DNA from: Verticillium longisporum
Lineage: Eukaryota > Ascomycota > Sordariomycetes > Glomerellales > Plectosphaerellaceae
NCBI GenBank assembly: GCA_019188255.1
Contig: JAETXT010000011.1
Location: forward strand, 2,108,001 to 2,172,000
Direction: 5' to 3'
DNA length: 64,000 nucleotides
In this document: positions 1-12,519 of the stretch, one piece after another
Numbering within the stretch: the stretch's first letter is position 1
Layout: each line of letters begins with the position of its first letter
The notes under the pieces: generated by a model
Seen by the model: the letters and a program-made list of their open reading frames with translations, nothing else
Database searches by the model: none
Told to the model about the DNA's origin: nothing
Made by a program: the position numbers and the translations under genes

Positions 1-3000
1 TTGATGGTCAGGGCGACGTGGAAGTCGGCCGTCTGGAGATCGACATGGTTGGCCGCAGCCCAGAGAATGAGCTCGGATGACATGACGGTCGGCTCGCCGT
101 CGATGCGGTCGAGGATGGCCTCGCGAACAGAAGGAGGCATGTTCTCCCACTGCGAGTCAACGTCGACATCGAGGCAGAGGTGCTCCATGAGGTTCATCTT
201 GGTCTTGCGCGCGAGAAGGATGAGGCTCGAGGCATGCTCGGGCCACAGCTCCGACTCGAACCTCTTAGACAGAGCGGTCGTGCCGTGGAGCATGTGCTCG
301 GCCTGGACGGCCTGGGCCTTGGACAGACGAAGCTCCGTGGCGGCCACGTGGTAGAGGAGAGCCTCGCAGACGACGTTGGCCAGCAGGGGCTGCCACGAAG
401 GCAGGCGGCGCTCCGTCTCGCCGGTGAAGCAGACGGCGACGTGGAGGACGCCGCGGTCGCTGTAGCTCAGCGAGTGGCAGTCATCCAGGCCGGCATCGCT
501 AAAGTGCTGTCGGCTGAGCACGGCGGCCGTCAGGCGCCCGGACGTCCACATCTCGAGGGCCGTCTCGAGCAGATTGGCAGACCACGGCGCCTCGCGCGCC
601 GTCTCGTTGGGCTCGGCGAGCGTCAGCTGCAGGACCTCGCTCATCTTCTTGGCGAGGCCGGTGCCATCCTCAAAGTTGACGGTCGCCTGGGTGAAGCTCG
701 CGGGGAGGTCGCCCTTGAACAGAGTCGGCGTGGCCTGCTCATCGAGGCTCGCCATCATCTTGCGCTGGAAGGTGACGGTGGGCCCGTCGTACGCGTCGCC
801 GCCGCGCGACGCCGCCAGCACAGGCGCCGCCGTCCAGTCCTTCCAGGTGAAGAGCGAAGTGCCGGACGCGGCGAGGGCGCCGGCCAGGTTCTGGCAGATG
901 ACATCGTTGTAGAGGAAGCCGGCGGTCTGGGGCAGGGCACGGAGCAGGCAGCCGAGGACAAAGCCAACGAGGGCCGAGCAGATGATGATGGTGACGTGGA
1001 CGCGGACATTGGTGGTGAAGCACCTGTTGAACTGGAAGATGAGGGCGCAGGTGTAGCCAAAGATGTAGCAGTAGTAGAGAATGGTCGTCTCCTTGCTGTC
1101 GACGAGCAGCCACATGAAGATGGTGGCGAAGCCAAAGACGACGAGCAGCTTGCCCATAATGTCGACCCAGGCCTTGCCGAGGGCCGCCTTGCGCTGCCTC
1201 TCGGCCTCCTCGGCCACGCGCTTGGCCTGCTCGAGATCGCGCAGCTTCTCCTCGGACAGCTTGTCGCGGACGCCCCAGTACTTGTAGAGGGCCGTGTCGA
1301 GGGTCATGGCGCCGAGACAGAAGTAGATGATGGCGAAGCAGAAACCGTAGCGGGCGCGGTCGTCCGTGTAGATGCTCGGGTACGGACGACGGGCGCTCAT
1401 GACCATCATGATCCAGCGATCGAGGAGAGCGACGAGGAAGAGGCCGAGGTTCTGGCCGAGATCGTAGCGCGCCATGCGGAAGAGGATCATGACGTTGTGG
1501 TCCTTGAGGCCACGAGACAGCTGGCGCTGCTGGTGGATGGCGTCGCCGAGCTTGGTGAACCAGGCCGTCGTGAAGAGGGGCGGAATGTCGCCGCCCTGGC
1601 CGGCCTTCTTGAAGAGCCAGTCGACGTAGGGCAGGCCCTTGGCGACGCTGACGACGAGGGGGTCGCTCGCCTGGTCGTTCTTCTTGGACTCTTTGCCGTG
1701 GCGCGTGAACTCGAGGACGGCCGCGGTGAAGGCCGCCTGGGCATGCTCGGCCGCCTTGGACTTTTTGGTGCCGCCCTTCTCATCGTCCGAGTCTTCGGGG
1801 TCCATCTTGGTGGTGTACCACTTTTCAATCTCGGGCGCCGAGAAGATGGGCACGTGCTGCATCCAGGTCGACCACTCGTAGCAGATGCGACGGTAGCGGT
1901 ACAGCGACAGGAAGAGGAAGCCGTACATGACAGGCAGGTAGATCTCGAGGTCGTGACCGTTGACAAAGGTCGACAGGATGGGCGAGATGAAGAGAATGGG
2001 CAGGGTCTGCAGGAACGTGTTGCGACCCGACGACAGGGGGCTGCCGTTCTGGTGCATCGTGCTCATGACGCCGAGCAGGTTGAGGTAGGTCGACACATTG
2101 AGCAGATAGGCGGCAAAGACAAAGCCGGCACCGACCGACTCGCGCAGGCCAAAGCCGATGATGCCACAGATGGAGATGAGCAGCGCCAGGACGAAACCGC
2201 CAGACAGCCGCTGGACGTGGAAGTAGATCATGTTGTCGTAGGCATAGTGCGGCAGGTAATAGTTGCCTGTGCTGCCGACCCAGCCGATCACGCCGGCCGT
2301 CAGCAGAAGCGAGGTGAGCAGGGCATAGCCGGCGGCCTCGACGTGGTCGGGCTGCATAAAGGCAGTCATGAAGAGACCGCGACCGACGAGCGTCAGGAGC
2401 AGAACGTCGATGATGGCGGGCAGACAGAAGATGGACATGGCGCTGGCGGCAGCGATGCGCTTCTTCCAGACCTGCACCCACTCGTGGGGGGTCAGACGAG
2501 CCTGCGCCTCCTCGGCGGCCTCGATGTTGGCGGCCGTCGCCTCGGCCTCGGGCAGGGGGACGGCATCGGTGCTCGAGTACATGGTCATGATCTCGTTGTT
2601 CTTGCGATCAACAGCCATGGGCGGGCGGCCGGCGAGGAACCTGTTGTAGCGGTCATAAATGACGACGCCAATGTCACGCGGAGGCAGGCCAAAGTAGTTC
2701 TCGCACTGGGAGCCGAGGATCCAGAGCTCAGAGAAGACGGCCGCCTGGTCAGGCTGCGACAGGAAGAGAGGGCAGCGATCGGTGGCCTCGAGATAGACAT
2801 CCTCGAAAGCGGAGCGACGGAGAACGCTGAAGAAGATGAGGGCGAATAGATCGGCATTGACATCGACCGCCTTGCCCTGCTCAGCCGTAGGCTCATAGCA
2901 GTCGAGGAGAGCCTTGATGACAACATTCATGAGCTCGCGACGGCCATAGAAGAGGGACTTTTCGACGGCCTCGTCGACCATGTCATACAGGCGCTCGAGA

Positions 3001-5625
3001 TCATCCACGGCAGGCAGCTCGGTGGCACCCTGACGTGTGTGGTGCTCGAGACGCAGCTGGATCAGGTCTCGCATGGTCATGCTGCGGTCGAGGACCTTGC
3101 GCGCGCACGTGTTGGTCCAGAAGGTCTTGGTCGTGTCGGCGATGAGGTTCGACCGGCAGTACCGCTGGATGCCCTCCTCGAGGGCATGAGGCTCCTCGCG
3201 CGCCGAAGAGCGCGACGCGCGCAGCCGCTGGCGCAGCACGAGGAGCTCGGCGACCGTGGCCCGGTCGACGGCGGTGCGCAGACTCGTCGGCAGGCCGCAG
3301 CCGCTCGCATCCTCGAGGCCGACAACCTGCTCGAGCAGCAGCTCCTGCTCGAAGCGCTCGATGCGCGGCCGTCCACAGTGGGCGAGCCAGGTGTGCAGCA
3401 CGACCGAGGCGTCCTGGGGCGCCTTTTGCGAGAGGAAAATGTCGACCGAGTCCTCGCCGTCCCCGCGACGCTTGGCGACGCCCCAAAAGTGCGCCTCGCC
3501 CTCGGCGCAGCGGAACCCCGTGGCGAGGCCCTTGAAGACGCGGACGTCGCGCGACACGAGGCCCTTGACGAGGTCGTGCACGCGGAGGTCGCACGACGGG
3601 TGGGCGGCGAGGGCCTTGAGCGAGGCCAGCAGCGCCTGCTCCTCGACGCCCTCGACCGTGTGCAGCATGCGCAGCTTGGCGAGGTGCACCTGGGTCTCGA
3701 CGACGGCATCGTGGTGCTCGAGGCGCGGCTCGGACCCCAGGGGAAGGCGCCGCGGCTCGCCAGCATCGTGCCGTCGCGGTCCGTGTCCCAGAACAAGGCG
3801 GCGGGGGCGGCCATGGCCTCGTCCCCCTCGACGAGGGCGTCGAGGTAGCGCGGCGGCGCGCGAAAGGCGGCCACCTCGTCCTGGATCCGGCTCAGCTCCT
3901 GCGGCAGCGCCTTGGCCTGCAGCAGCTCCGCGGCGCCGGGGATGACCGTGCTCAGGTCGTCCAGGGGGAGGCTGGCCACGTCGGAAGCTTCTGCCGCCTT
4001 TCCATGACCCCTGGGCACCCAGACCCTGCGGGCCTCGGCGGTCCAAACGGTTTGGAGCTGCAAGGAAGAAACATGTCAGTCAGGTGCTCAGGCGTAGGCT
4101 CAGGCTTTCGTGATAGTGGGTAATAAGCTGTGATGCGACGAGAAAGCAAGAGAAAAAGCAGAACAGGGGGGCATTCAGAGCGACAGTTGGCTGGGACCGA
4201 CGGCGACAGTGACAGTGACAGTGACAGATGACAGCATGACACGTAGGAAGGCCCCAGAAAGGCCCCAGAAATAGAGACAGAAATAGAGAGGCGACATGAG
4301 GCAGTGCGGGGAGGGGAGGGAAAAGGATGCAACGTCGGGTGCATATGCATATGCAGCAGGGAAACATGGAACTCGGGATTCAGGGAACCAGTGGGCAGAG
4401 TGAAAATCGAAACCCCTCACACAACAGAATGGCCCCTAAAGAAAGCAACGGGAAAGGTGGAAAGCAACGGGAAAGGTAGAAGCCTACCTGGATGATCTCG
4501 GCGCGACGAAGATACTCGAAACCGCCAATGGTGCGGGATGCGCTGGCGACGACGGGACTGGCGCCAATGGCCGCATCCGAGGGGCCATGCTCAATGACGG
4601 CGCCAAAGTGCTCGGCAATCTTGACGGCGCGCTTGACGACGGAAGGATGCGGCCGGACGTCCCACTGGTCGAGAAAGGCGACGAAGAACTCGGGGCGGTC
4701 CTCGCGCTCCGTGTTGCAGCGGGTCATGGTGTCGCGCAGGCGGCGGGCGATGAAGTAGTCGCGGCGCGTGCCGTCGCGCAGGATGCAGGCGTTCTCCATG
4801 ATGAGGCCCGAGGCGTGGAAGAAGCTCAGCGAGTCGAGGCCGACAAAGTCGTGGTGGCAGAGCAGCAGCGCCGGCAGCTTGCGCGCGTGCAGGGCCTCGA
4901 GGAGCCGCTCGGCCTTGGTGGCCTTGGTGTAGGAGGAGCAGCGGACGGCGAAGCCGGCGAGCGTCTGCTCCATGTAGGCCTCGTGCAGCCGGGCCGCCGT
5001 CGCTTCGAGGCGCGGCGACGTGAGGTCTTCGTCGCTGAAGCTGTCGACGTCGACGCGTGCGAGGCTCATCTTGGCCGGCACGCTGCGACTCGAGCGGAGC
5101 GACGACGCCGAGCTCGCGAGGCCGCCGTTGGCCGGCGGTGGCGCGCCTTGGCTGCGCAGCGGCACGACCACAAGGTCGTACGGCTGCGTGTCCCCGGAGA
5201 TGGGGAGGTCAGTGAAGTCCTCCAAGACACGGAACGTCTTGGTGGCCCGGAACGACGGCGCCGGGCCTTGGTGTTCGGACACTGGCCTGCTGACATCGCG
5301 GGAGTGTCTTGCGTTTCTGGGTCGTGTCAGTACAAGCAACAATATTTACATTACAAGATGTGCATCACAAGATTGCCGTCTCGGAGGGGACCTACTTGGA
5401 TCGAGCAGCGGCATCGTGCTTGGGCCGCGCTACTCGGTAGAGGAGGAAGAGGAGGATGGGGATGACAATGGCCGTCACACCGACTGTCACATCGAGGACT
5501 TGATGCCACTGTGCGAACCGCCTGTCTGCCGGCAAGATGCTGTTGCAGAGCACCTCGAAGCGCGAGCTGCGCTCGCAGCCTTCGATGGCAGGGTCGTTGA
5601 ACCCGGGTTGGAAAAACGACGCCAT
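1..5625 (-). CDS. gtb3: Gtb3-like polytopic membrane glycosyltransferase of the GAG cluster (3' end cut by window edge)
   Basis: Predicted polymerase/exporter of galactosaminogalactan, working in the plasma membrane on UDP-Gal and UDP-GalNAc. Exons read as 5625-5396, 5307-4488 and 4057 to the left edge; both introns begin GTAGG and end in AG, and the phases fit. About 1,700 residues are visible. The start is the ATG of MASFFQPGFN. A single hydrophobic segment lies near residues 48-66, then a soluble region of about 800 residues that includes FFHASGLIMENACILRDGTR, then many hydrophobic segments (for example MSIFCLPAIIDVLLLTLVG and VFGFATIFMWLLV), and a soluble C-terminal part still open at position 1. 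I recognise no single catalytic motif with certainty; the assignment rests on architecture plus adjacency to uge3, sph3, ega3 and agd3. The reading frame breaks once near 3735-3743 (see findings). Intron 2 is 430 nt, long for this genome. Confidence 0.8.
4058..4487 (-). other. Long intron 2 of gtb3 with short tandem repeats
   Basis: The donor GTAGGC follows codon CAG and the acceptor is TTGCAG. Removing the intron joins EIIQ to LQTVWTAEA in phase 0. It holds about four copies of a 6-bp GACAGT unit (4203-4232) and a doubled AAGGCCCCAGAA unit near 4249-4270. No coding potential was seen inside. Confidence 0.7.
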
Positions 5626-8069
5626 GACGACTCTATGTGGAGGAGGGGCTGCCTCTCTAGAGAGCCCTCTGTGAAGGGGCGAGAACCAAACAACAGACCG
5701 ATGCGGCGATGACGTGCCCTCGCAAAATCGTCGACAAGCAGAGAGGCTCAGGTAGGCGGCGAGTGGGTGAGAGGGTATCAAACCGCCAAACGAGCGTCGG
5801 TAGAACTGGTGATGGTGTTGGAGGGGGTAAGGATGATGAGATGGAAGAAATCAAGACATCCAAAACAAAAACGTGTCAGGTCTACGTCCCAGAAACAAAG
5901 AACAAGAATAGCAAAGGTAAGAAAAAAGAGGGGGAGGCAGATCGTGATAGAGTTTGAGGTGATGTATGAAGAAGGCCCCCCGAGATGAGTGACACAAAGA
6001 TGGGATGAGGGGGACGTGGCAGAGAGCGAGCAGGGGTGTGTGTGTGCGAGCAAGCTCAGCAACCGAGCGTCAAAGAGGCAAAACGAGACTATCGACAAGT
6101 CGGGTCCACGGTTTTCTCGCTTCGCCTCAAGCCTTCTCGTGGGCGCCGGGGCCTGGAGCTGGACTGCGCGGGCAAGACACAGTGAGAAAAAAACGCTGTG
6201 CAGCAAGACGGCGGGACGGCGGCGAACGGCCTCGTCTGGTGTCAAGTCAGGCCGTCAGGTCAGGTCGGTGTGGTGGGCTCGTGGGGTTTCGAAGCGAAAA
6301 GCTCGGAGCCTCGCTATTTCCTCGTTGCTTTCCTCGCTCGTCTTGGACAAAAAACGCACCTCGGCCTGATACACCTGGGTGGGCGTCAGTCCGTCTGTTC
6401 ACTTCTCTCCACCGGGCCACGGACGGAATTACCGCTGCGTGGTCCTGCAACAGTCGCTGCTTTCTGACAGCGGCGCAGGAGGTCTCGAGGCTCCTCTACG
6501 CCTGCGCACACCGGAGAGATTGTCTTGGCAGAGTGGATTAGGAAAGCTCGTGGCAGGCTGATGTTGAATAGTTCTGATGTCGTCGTCGTTAGACAGTCAG
6601 CCCCCGCGTGGTTGGAAATGGGCGTCCCGTACGGTCGAGACCCCGAGGAGATGATGATGCGGTGTGCTTTCGGCGTCGGGCTCAGCTTCTGCAACTTGTT
6701 CTACTTCTGCTTCTCTTTCTGCAACGAGAAGATTGCAGGCAGCTGCACGAACGGCATGCACGGAAAGGGGGGGGGGAGGAGGACAGACGGGCTCGCCAGC
6801 TGGAAGGGAAGGTAAGGTGAGGCGCGGCGAGGCAAATGCAAGGCCAGCAAAGCCGGTGAGATGCCAGGGTGCTCTGGACGACCCAACGTTACAGGTAGGA
6901 CAGATGAAAAACAGGAAATAGACAGCGAGGAAAGGTGTGTCTAGTGGCCACGAGCTGAGCTGAGGTGGGCAGGGCTCCGATGATGCAGAGTAGATCTCAG
7001 GGTTGGGTCTTGGGTCTTGGGCCTGGGGTTTGGAAGGGGGGAGGGCAAAGGGTCTGGGTTGTCAGGGGTGGATAGAGAGGAAAGCGAGAGTGTGAGAGTG
7101 TGAGGATGCTACTATGAACATGACTAGGGTCGTGAAAGTGTCATGTATCTTCCTATGTGGGACTTCATCTGGATGCATCTGAGAGGATAGTTTCTCGCTA
7201 AAGCACCTCCCCCCCCCGGTCGTCTCTGTCTCCGTGGCCGTGGCCGTGGACATGGGCATGGCTGAGGCTGGTGGTTATTGTCCATTGTCTATTGCCGCTG
7301 TCTATTATGCAGTGCCAAGAGGAGACCAATGCATCGATGATGGGCGTCGAGGAGCATAGATGAGCATGGCAGAAGCTGCAATTGGGACTGAATACGATGA
7401 TCGATCCGGGTGTTTGGCCCCCCGGCCCCATAAGCCCCCTGGATCGCACAGCCATGACAGCCACAGGTTGACGGACATGGCATCAGAAGCGGTCCAGGCA
7501 GAGAGCCTCATGCCCAAAGCATCGAGGGCCAACTGTAAGAAGCAAGACGACGGGGGGGGGGCGCCAAGAGGGATCGGACGTTTGGGAGGCGGTCGAAGCA
7601 GCGCACCGGCTCGACCGGCGCCTGTGGTCCGACCGGGGATCGAGGTCGTGATGCTCCAGTTGGGCGTCAGGTGGGGGCAGTGATTGGTGGCATTGGGGGG
7701 GTCCAAGTCCGCTTCCGGCAAAAACGACTCAGACATCGAGCAACAAAGCAGCGCGCGCCAGCAAAGCAGCAGCATGAACAGATGAACACGGCTGAGCTCA
7801 GCTCAAGTGGTCCGCCGGAACCTGACTAGAAAACCCCTCGATGGCGCCGCCTGGGGTGATTTGGACTGGGAGCTAGGAACACCCCCTTCGGCACGCCCTC
7901 CCTCCGACGCCGGCAATGAGAAGGGTGCGTAGGGTGCCAATCGGGGTGGACCCCCCATTTCTCACCCCCTCATGACCCCCTCATCGCCCCAAAGTATATG
8001 CACCGCGGGAGAGGCAATCGGCAGAATGCTGTAGTCAAATTTTTCATCGTGCACCCTTCTTGCCACACC

Positions 8070-8132
8070 CCCAGTACCGCACCCCCAGTACCGCACCCCC
8101 AGTACCGCACCCCCAGTACCACACCCCCTATA
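8070..8132. repeat. 14-bp tandem repeat, CCCCCAGTACCGCA unit
   Basis: About four to five copies of a 14-bp unit (CCCCCAGTACCGCA, last copy with CACA) lie head to tail, and the C-rich context continues to about 8150. It is a plain minisatellite between gtb3 and uge3. Confidence 0.85.
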
Positions 8133-11045
8133 GTAACCCCCATCACCCCCCGTGACCGGCGCTCATGCTCACCCCCCTAGCTGCTGGGATCCCCCCGGCT
8201 CAGCTTCACCTTCACCACCCACGCCCATCAAGGCTCCGAGGCGTTCAGGCTTGTGGCTTTTTCTTCCGGGCTGCAGGCTTCAGGCTTCAGGCAGCGCACG
8301 GCCGACAGCACGGTCCCGATCATGAATGGGCTCGTGGGCCCGATCCAGGGACAGCCCTCACGTTGGTAGGTAAAGCACCTTGGTCGGTGGTGGTGGTGGG
8401 GAGGGGAGATCGCCTCGGGAAATTTCACAGAACCGCGCCAAGACAAATCGCGCGGATGAAGAAACAAACAAACATGGCGGCGGCAGATGACTCTTTTGTT
8501 CGAGCTCGGTGTTCCGTCTGTGCTGCTGGTGTTGCGGCTCGTGGACCGGAGGTGTGCATCGTTACCAGCTTGGCTCGTCATGCTGTCGCCATCGCCACGG
8601 CCATGGCCATCACCGGCGACACTCATCTGGCGACACACAGCCGGCGTATGTGCGTATGGTGCGGATGAAGACAAGCTGGGCCGTCAGCGCCCTCAGCGCC
8701 CCCAGCTTTCTGCGCGATGCGCTCACCGGCCACCGGCCACCGGTGACCATTACTGCTTCGGGGCATCCTAGGCGTAGCTTTCAATTGTCCGCCCCAAAGA
8801 AAGCACCTCGCCCCGAGCATGCATCGTCACCTCACGGCACGCAATTTACCCGCGCCGCCACAATGTGCCCCTACTGTACCATACAATGCAGCATGCCCGC
8901 TGCGCTCTCCATGCCGTCTTGCGCTGTATGCAATGTGGGCGCTGTATGCCCGAGGGATAAGTACGTCTCGGCGACCTAGCACACAGAGAGAGAGAGAGTA
9001 GGGATGTGCGTGGCCCGGCCCAGACCTCATCTCTTGGCGACGACAAGAACAGCTCATGGCGTCATGTAAGCTTCTCCCCGCGCAAGCGCATGGCGCAGAC
9101 AATAGTAAGCTGTGAGAATTTTCTTTGTCCCTCCTCCGCAGCCGCGCCGGAACTGAAAGGAAAGGGAATCCAGCTCTCCGGTTCTCGATCGCGGAATTGT
9201 CATCAAATCCTCCAGTCCTCGAGTCGGCTTTCGAGTAGCGTGCGCCCAAACCAGGCTTAGCTTCTCTTCAGTTCCCCCCCTGTTTGACTCTGTTGCCCAC
9301 TTTGTCTCGATTAGCTGCCGCCCCATGTTCCAGAGGGGGAGGGGGGTGGCCTTTGATTTTCGTCTCGTCTTATTGCTGCTCCGAGCTTTCCTCTGAGTGC
9401 TACTTTGTAAGTTTGGTACTGATACTTTTTCATTTGTTGCACAGCGCAAAACAGACCACCCTTCTCCCCGAAAGCAGCACGTTCACTTGCCCGAGTGCAA
9501 TTGAAGTGCCTGACCTGCGTCACATGGCGCTCAGCTTAGCAATACCTTAACAAACTTACCTGCCCCTTGGAACATCTTCCCCCCCACGTCGAGGTGCTTA
9601 CAGGAAGCAAAGAGCGTCCGATGAGGCCCACACCACAAACCCCCCTAGGGCCAACGTTGAAACGGGGGTTCCTCCATACCTGGCACAACCTGCTTCTCCC
9701 CTCTCCCCTCGCATAGCACTGCCACAGGGGGACATAGAGTAGCTAGCACCACACATGGCCGCCTTGACTCGTCTCGCCAGTGTCTGCGTGCGTTCGCCGT
9801 GACCATCGTGCCTTGGGAAATGGGGCACCTGGATAGGCTAGCTCAGCTCAGGTAGCTCACCTGGCCCCACGAGGGTCTTGTCAGTAACGTCCGTGAATCC
9901 AGAAATCGGGGTCCGGGCCCAGACCCAGGAACACGCCGGGCCCTGGGATCTGTGGCGTTCCGTCGACAAAGGGCCCTTTCTCTTCACGCCCAACACCTGA
10001 CGGCGCTAAACTTGCCCATCACGGTCCCAAATCTCCACCAACGACCGACGCTCGTCGCCCTACGGTGCGTCCTCTCAGCGTGTTATGTGTGCCCTCGCGG
10101 CGCCACGCAAACCTATCCATAGAGCTGGGAGAGACATGCCCAACGGGAGCCAGTCCCTTAGCCAGGTGCTTTCTGGGGCCACGCTTTCATTGTTCATTAC
10201 CACCTTTCTGGTAGCACCTGAACCCCGGGGACCGCTTTTGGTGCTCTCTGGCGCCTGTTCCTTAGCTCACGGCATCTTCCTCCTCCACGCGGCGAGTACA
10301 GCTCGGAAACAAAGAAACTGTTGCCCTTGAAGCCCACGAAGCCCACGACAATGACCCGCCAAGGTGGTATTACCTATTCACATGTGGCTGCCCCGTCTCC
10401 AGGGTCCCAGCTGGCTGGGGCTGGACCGTCACCCGTTATGCCGACTCTTCGCACCGTTCGCAGCCTCACCTGGCGTTAGTTCTCTTGAGGTAAGAGTTCG
10501 CTTTCCTTTCCCATGTGCTGCCCTGGACCATCACCAGGGGGTGTGAGAGGGGCGGGCGGACGAGGTACACGCACCGCGGCGACGGGACCTGGGCCCCCCC
10601 GCCGGGCGAGGCGAGACGTTCAGCCCAAGGTCTCTGCCATACATGCCGTGGCGGGCTGGAACCCAATAATCTCGTCCTCGAGCTGTACTTGTTCGGGAAT
10701 GCTCGTCGGGCCCATGTTGACTTCAGGTTCAGCCGGAAGGTGGTGAGGACCCGCTCCCACCGGAGACCACCATGTCGGCGAACCCATCGAGGGCGAGCTT
10801 GGACGAAGATGTGCCCATCATCGCCCAGACAGCTCGGCCTTCATAAACCCCCTGATCTCGCCCGTCCATAAGCTCCATTATCCTTGGAAGATCATCAGAC
10901 CAGCACAGACTACCACTCTACCACCACTACCACCATCTTCTTTATATCTCCTCCTTGAAACATACTCCCATCCCACCCTCCACACTTATATCCCCAGTCT
11001 CCTACTCAAAGGTCTCATCATCATCCCTGGCCTTAACCACCCAGG

Positions 11046-11053
11046 ACATATAA
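11046..11053 (+). promoter_or_regulatory. TATA-like element upstream of uge3
   Basis: ACATATAAGCC lies about 165 bp before the uge3 start codon. Other TATA-like stretches occur at about 10,940 and 10,984. A pyrimidine-rich leader of about 110 nt follows, consistent with a fungal core promoter. Inferred from sequence only. Confidence 0.4.
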
Positions 11054-11186
11054 GCCTTCTCTCACACCCACAAACAACACTACTACCCCTTTTCTTCGCC
11101 GTCTCTCCCGCACGAAGCCCTCACCAGCTTCCTACGCTCCCCCCCCCCTTCCGCCCCACCCTCCTCTTTTTGTTTCTCACACAAAC

Positions 11187-11210
11187 ATACACACACACAC
11201 ACACACACAT
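11187..11210 (+). repeat. (AC)n microsatellite in the uge3 5' leader
   Basis: About ten AC dinucleotides run up to four bases before the uge3 ATG, so the repeat is almost certainly transcribed as the last part of the 5' untranslated region. Confidence 0.85.
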
Positions 11211-11214
11211 CACA

Positions 11215-12519
11215 ATGGACAGCCGCCTTGCTTCTGGTGCGGCCTCGCCCGTCTCCCTCTTCTCCAACAACAGCTCTGCCATCACAACACCCGAGCCCGA
11301 CTCGGACAACGAGGGCTATGCCACGCTCGCCCCCAGCACCAACGCCAACAGGAAGTACATTCTCGTGCTTGGCGGTCTCGGCTTCATCGGTTCGCACACA
11401 TCGCTCGAGCTCCTCAAGGCCGGCTACAGCGTCATCATCGTCGATGACCTGAGCAACAGCTTCCACGACGTGCTCAGCCGCGTCAGGACAGCGGCCGAGA
11501 CGTGGTGCAAGGCCAACCGCAAGCCCATGGGCGAGATTCAGTTCCACAAGGTCGACTACCGCAGCAAGGCCATGCACTTCCTCCTCGAGTCGTACTCTGA
11601 CCTCGTCACCGTGCCCTCGGAGACGGCCGGCGGCGCGCCGCGCCTCACGAGGCAGTCGCGCATCTCGGGCGTCATCCACTTTGCCGCCTTCAAGTCGGTC
11701 AGCGACTCGATCGCCAGCCCCATGGCCTACTACCGCAACAACGTCTGCGGGCTCGTCGACCTGCTCGAGCTCCTCGGCAAGCACAACATTTTCAACTTTG
11801 TCTTCTCGTCGTCGGCCACCGTCTACGGCACCAAGGCCGACGCCGGCAAGCCGCTGCGCGAGGAGGACCTCGTGCACCACGCGACGACGTACACGGACGC
11901 CGCGGGCCGGCAGCAGACGGCCATGCCCGACGTGTCGGGCCTGCAGTCGCCGTACGCGCGCTCCAAGTACTTTGGCGAGGCCATCCTCGCCGACCTCGCC
12001 TACTCGGACCCGCGCTGGCGCATCATCGCGCTGCGCTACTTCAACCCCATCGGCTGCGACGCGTCGGGCCTCCTCGGCGAGGACCCCAAGGGCGTGCCGA
12101 CGAACCTGTTCCCCGTCATCACGCAGGTGCTCACGGGCGACCGGCCGCAGCTCGACGTCTTCGGCACCGACTGGGCGACGCGCGACGGCACGGCCGTGCG
12201 CGACTTTATCCACGTCTCGGACCTCGCGCGCGGCCACATTGCCGCCCTCGCCGCCGGCGTCGACGCCCCCTTCCGCACCTTCAACCTCGGCACCGGCAAC
12301 GGCACCACCGTCAGCGAGGCCGTCGCGAGCCTCGAGGCCGCCGCCGGCCGCGCCATCCCCGCGCGCCTGGCGCCGCGCCGCGAGGGCGACGTCGGCTTCT
12401 GCGTCGCCGCCAACGAGCGCGCCACCAAGGAGCTCGGCTGGGTCGCCACCGAGAGCATCGCCCAGTGCGCCCGCGACCTGTGGAACTTTGTCTCCAACAC
12501 GCGCGCCGTGCAGGCGTGA
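11215..12519 (+). CDS. uge3: UDP-glucose/UDP-GlcNAc 4-epimerase (Uge3/GalE type)
   Basis: An NAD-dependent short-chain dehydrogenase-type epimerase that interconverts UDP-Glc/UDP-Gal and, in the Uge3 branch, UDP-GlcNAc/UDP-GalNAc, supplying both sugars of GAG in the cytosol. Intronless, 434 residues; the start is the ATG of MDSRLASGAA, since the in-frame upstream codons are the AC repeat. A roughly 45-residue Ser/Thr/Pro-rich lead precedes the Rossmann motif GGLGFIGSHT (about residues 54-63). The SSSATVYG serine and the catalytic Tyr-Lys pair in SPYARSKYFGE are present, and FNLGTGNG closes the family signature. A short extra loop (TAGGAPRLTRQS) precedes VIHFAAFKSV. A housekeeping Gal10-like epimerase cannot be excluded by sequence alone, but the cluster context favours Uge3. 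Confidence 0.93.
   Translation: MDSRLASGAASPVSLFSNNSSAITTPEPDSDNEGYATLAPSTNANRKYILVLGGLGFIGSHTSLELLKAGYSVIIVDDLSNSFHDVLSRVRTAAETWCKANRKPMGEIQFHKVDYRSKAMHFLLESYSDLVTVPSETAGGAPRLTRQSRISGVIHFAAFKSVSDSIASPMAYYRNNVCGLVDLLELLGKHNIFNFVFSSSATVYGTKADAGKPLREEDLVHHATTYTDAAGRQQTAMPDVSGLQSPYARSKYFGEAILADLAYSDPRWRIIALRYFNPIGCDASGLLGEDPKGVPTNLFPVITQVLTGDRPQLDVFGTDWATRDGTAVRDFIHVSDLARGHIAALAAGVDAPFRTFNLGTGNGTTVSEAVASLEAAAGRAIPARLAPRREGDVGFCVAANERATKELGWVATESIAQCARDLWNFVSNTRAVQA

Larger units (their letters stand above)
5626..11214. promoter_or_regulatory. 5.6 kb intergenic region between divergent gtb3 and uge3
   Basis: No open frame here resembles a known protein, and all are short and compositionally biased, so I annotate no gene. 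It must hold the promoters of gtb3 (leftward) and uge3 (rightward). It contains G- and C-runs, a 14-bp tandem repeat at about 8070-8132, a GA run at 8986-8998 and pyrimidine-rich leader sequence just before uge3. An unannotated non-coding RNA is possible but not supported by anything I can see. Confidence 0.6.

Noticed and set aside
180..2849. Long plus-strand open frame (889 codons) opposite gtb3
   Set aside because: It is the mirror of a G/C-ending reading frame: the product is a low-complexity Gly/Ala/Val/Glu/Asp/Leu string with no domain, while the opposite strand encodes clear membrane segments.
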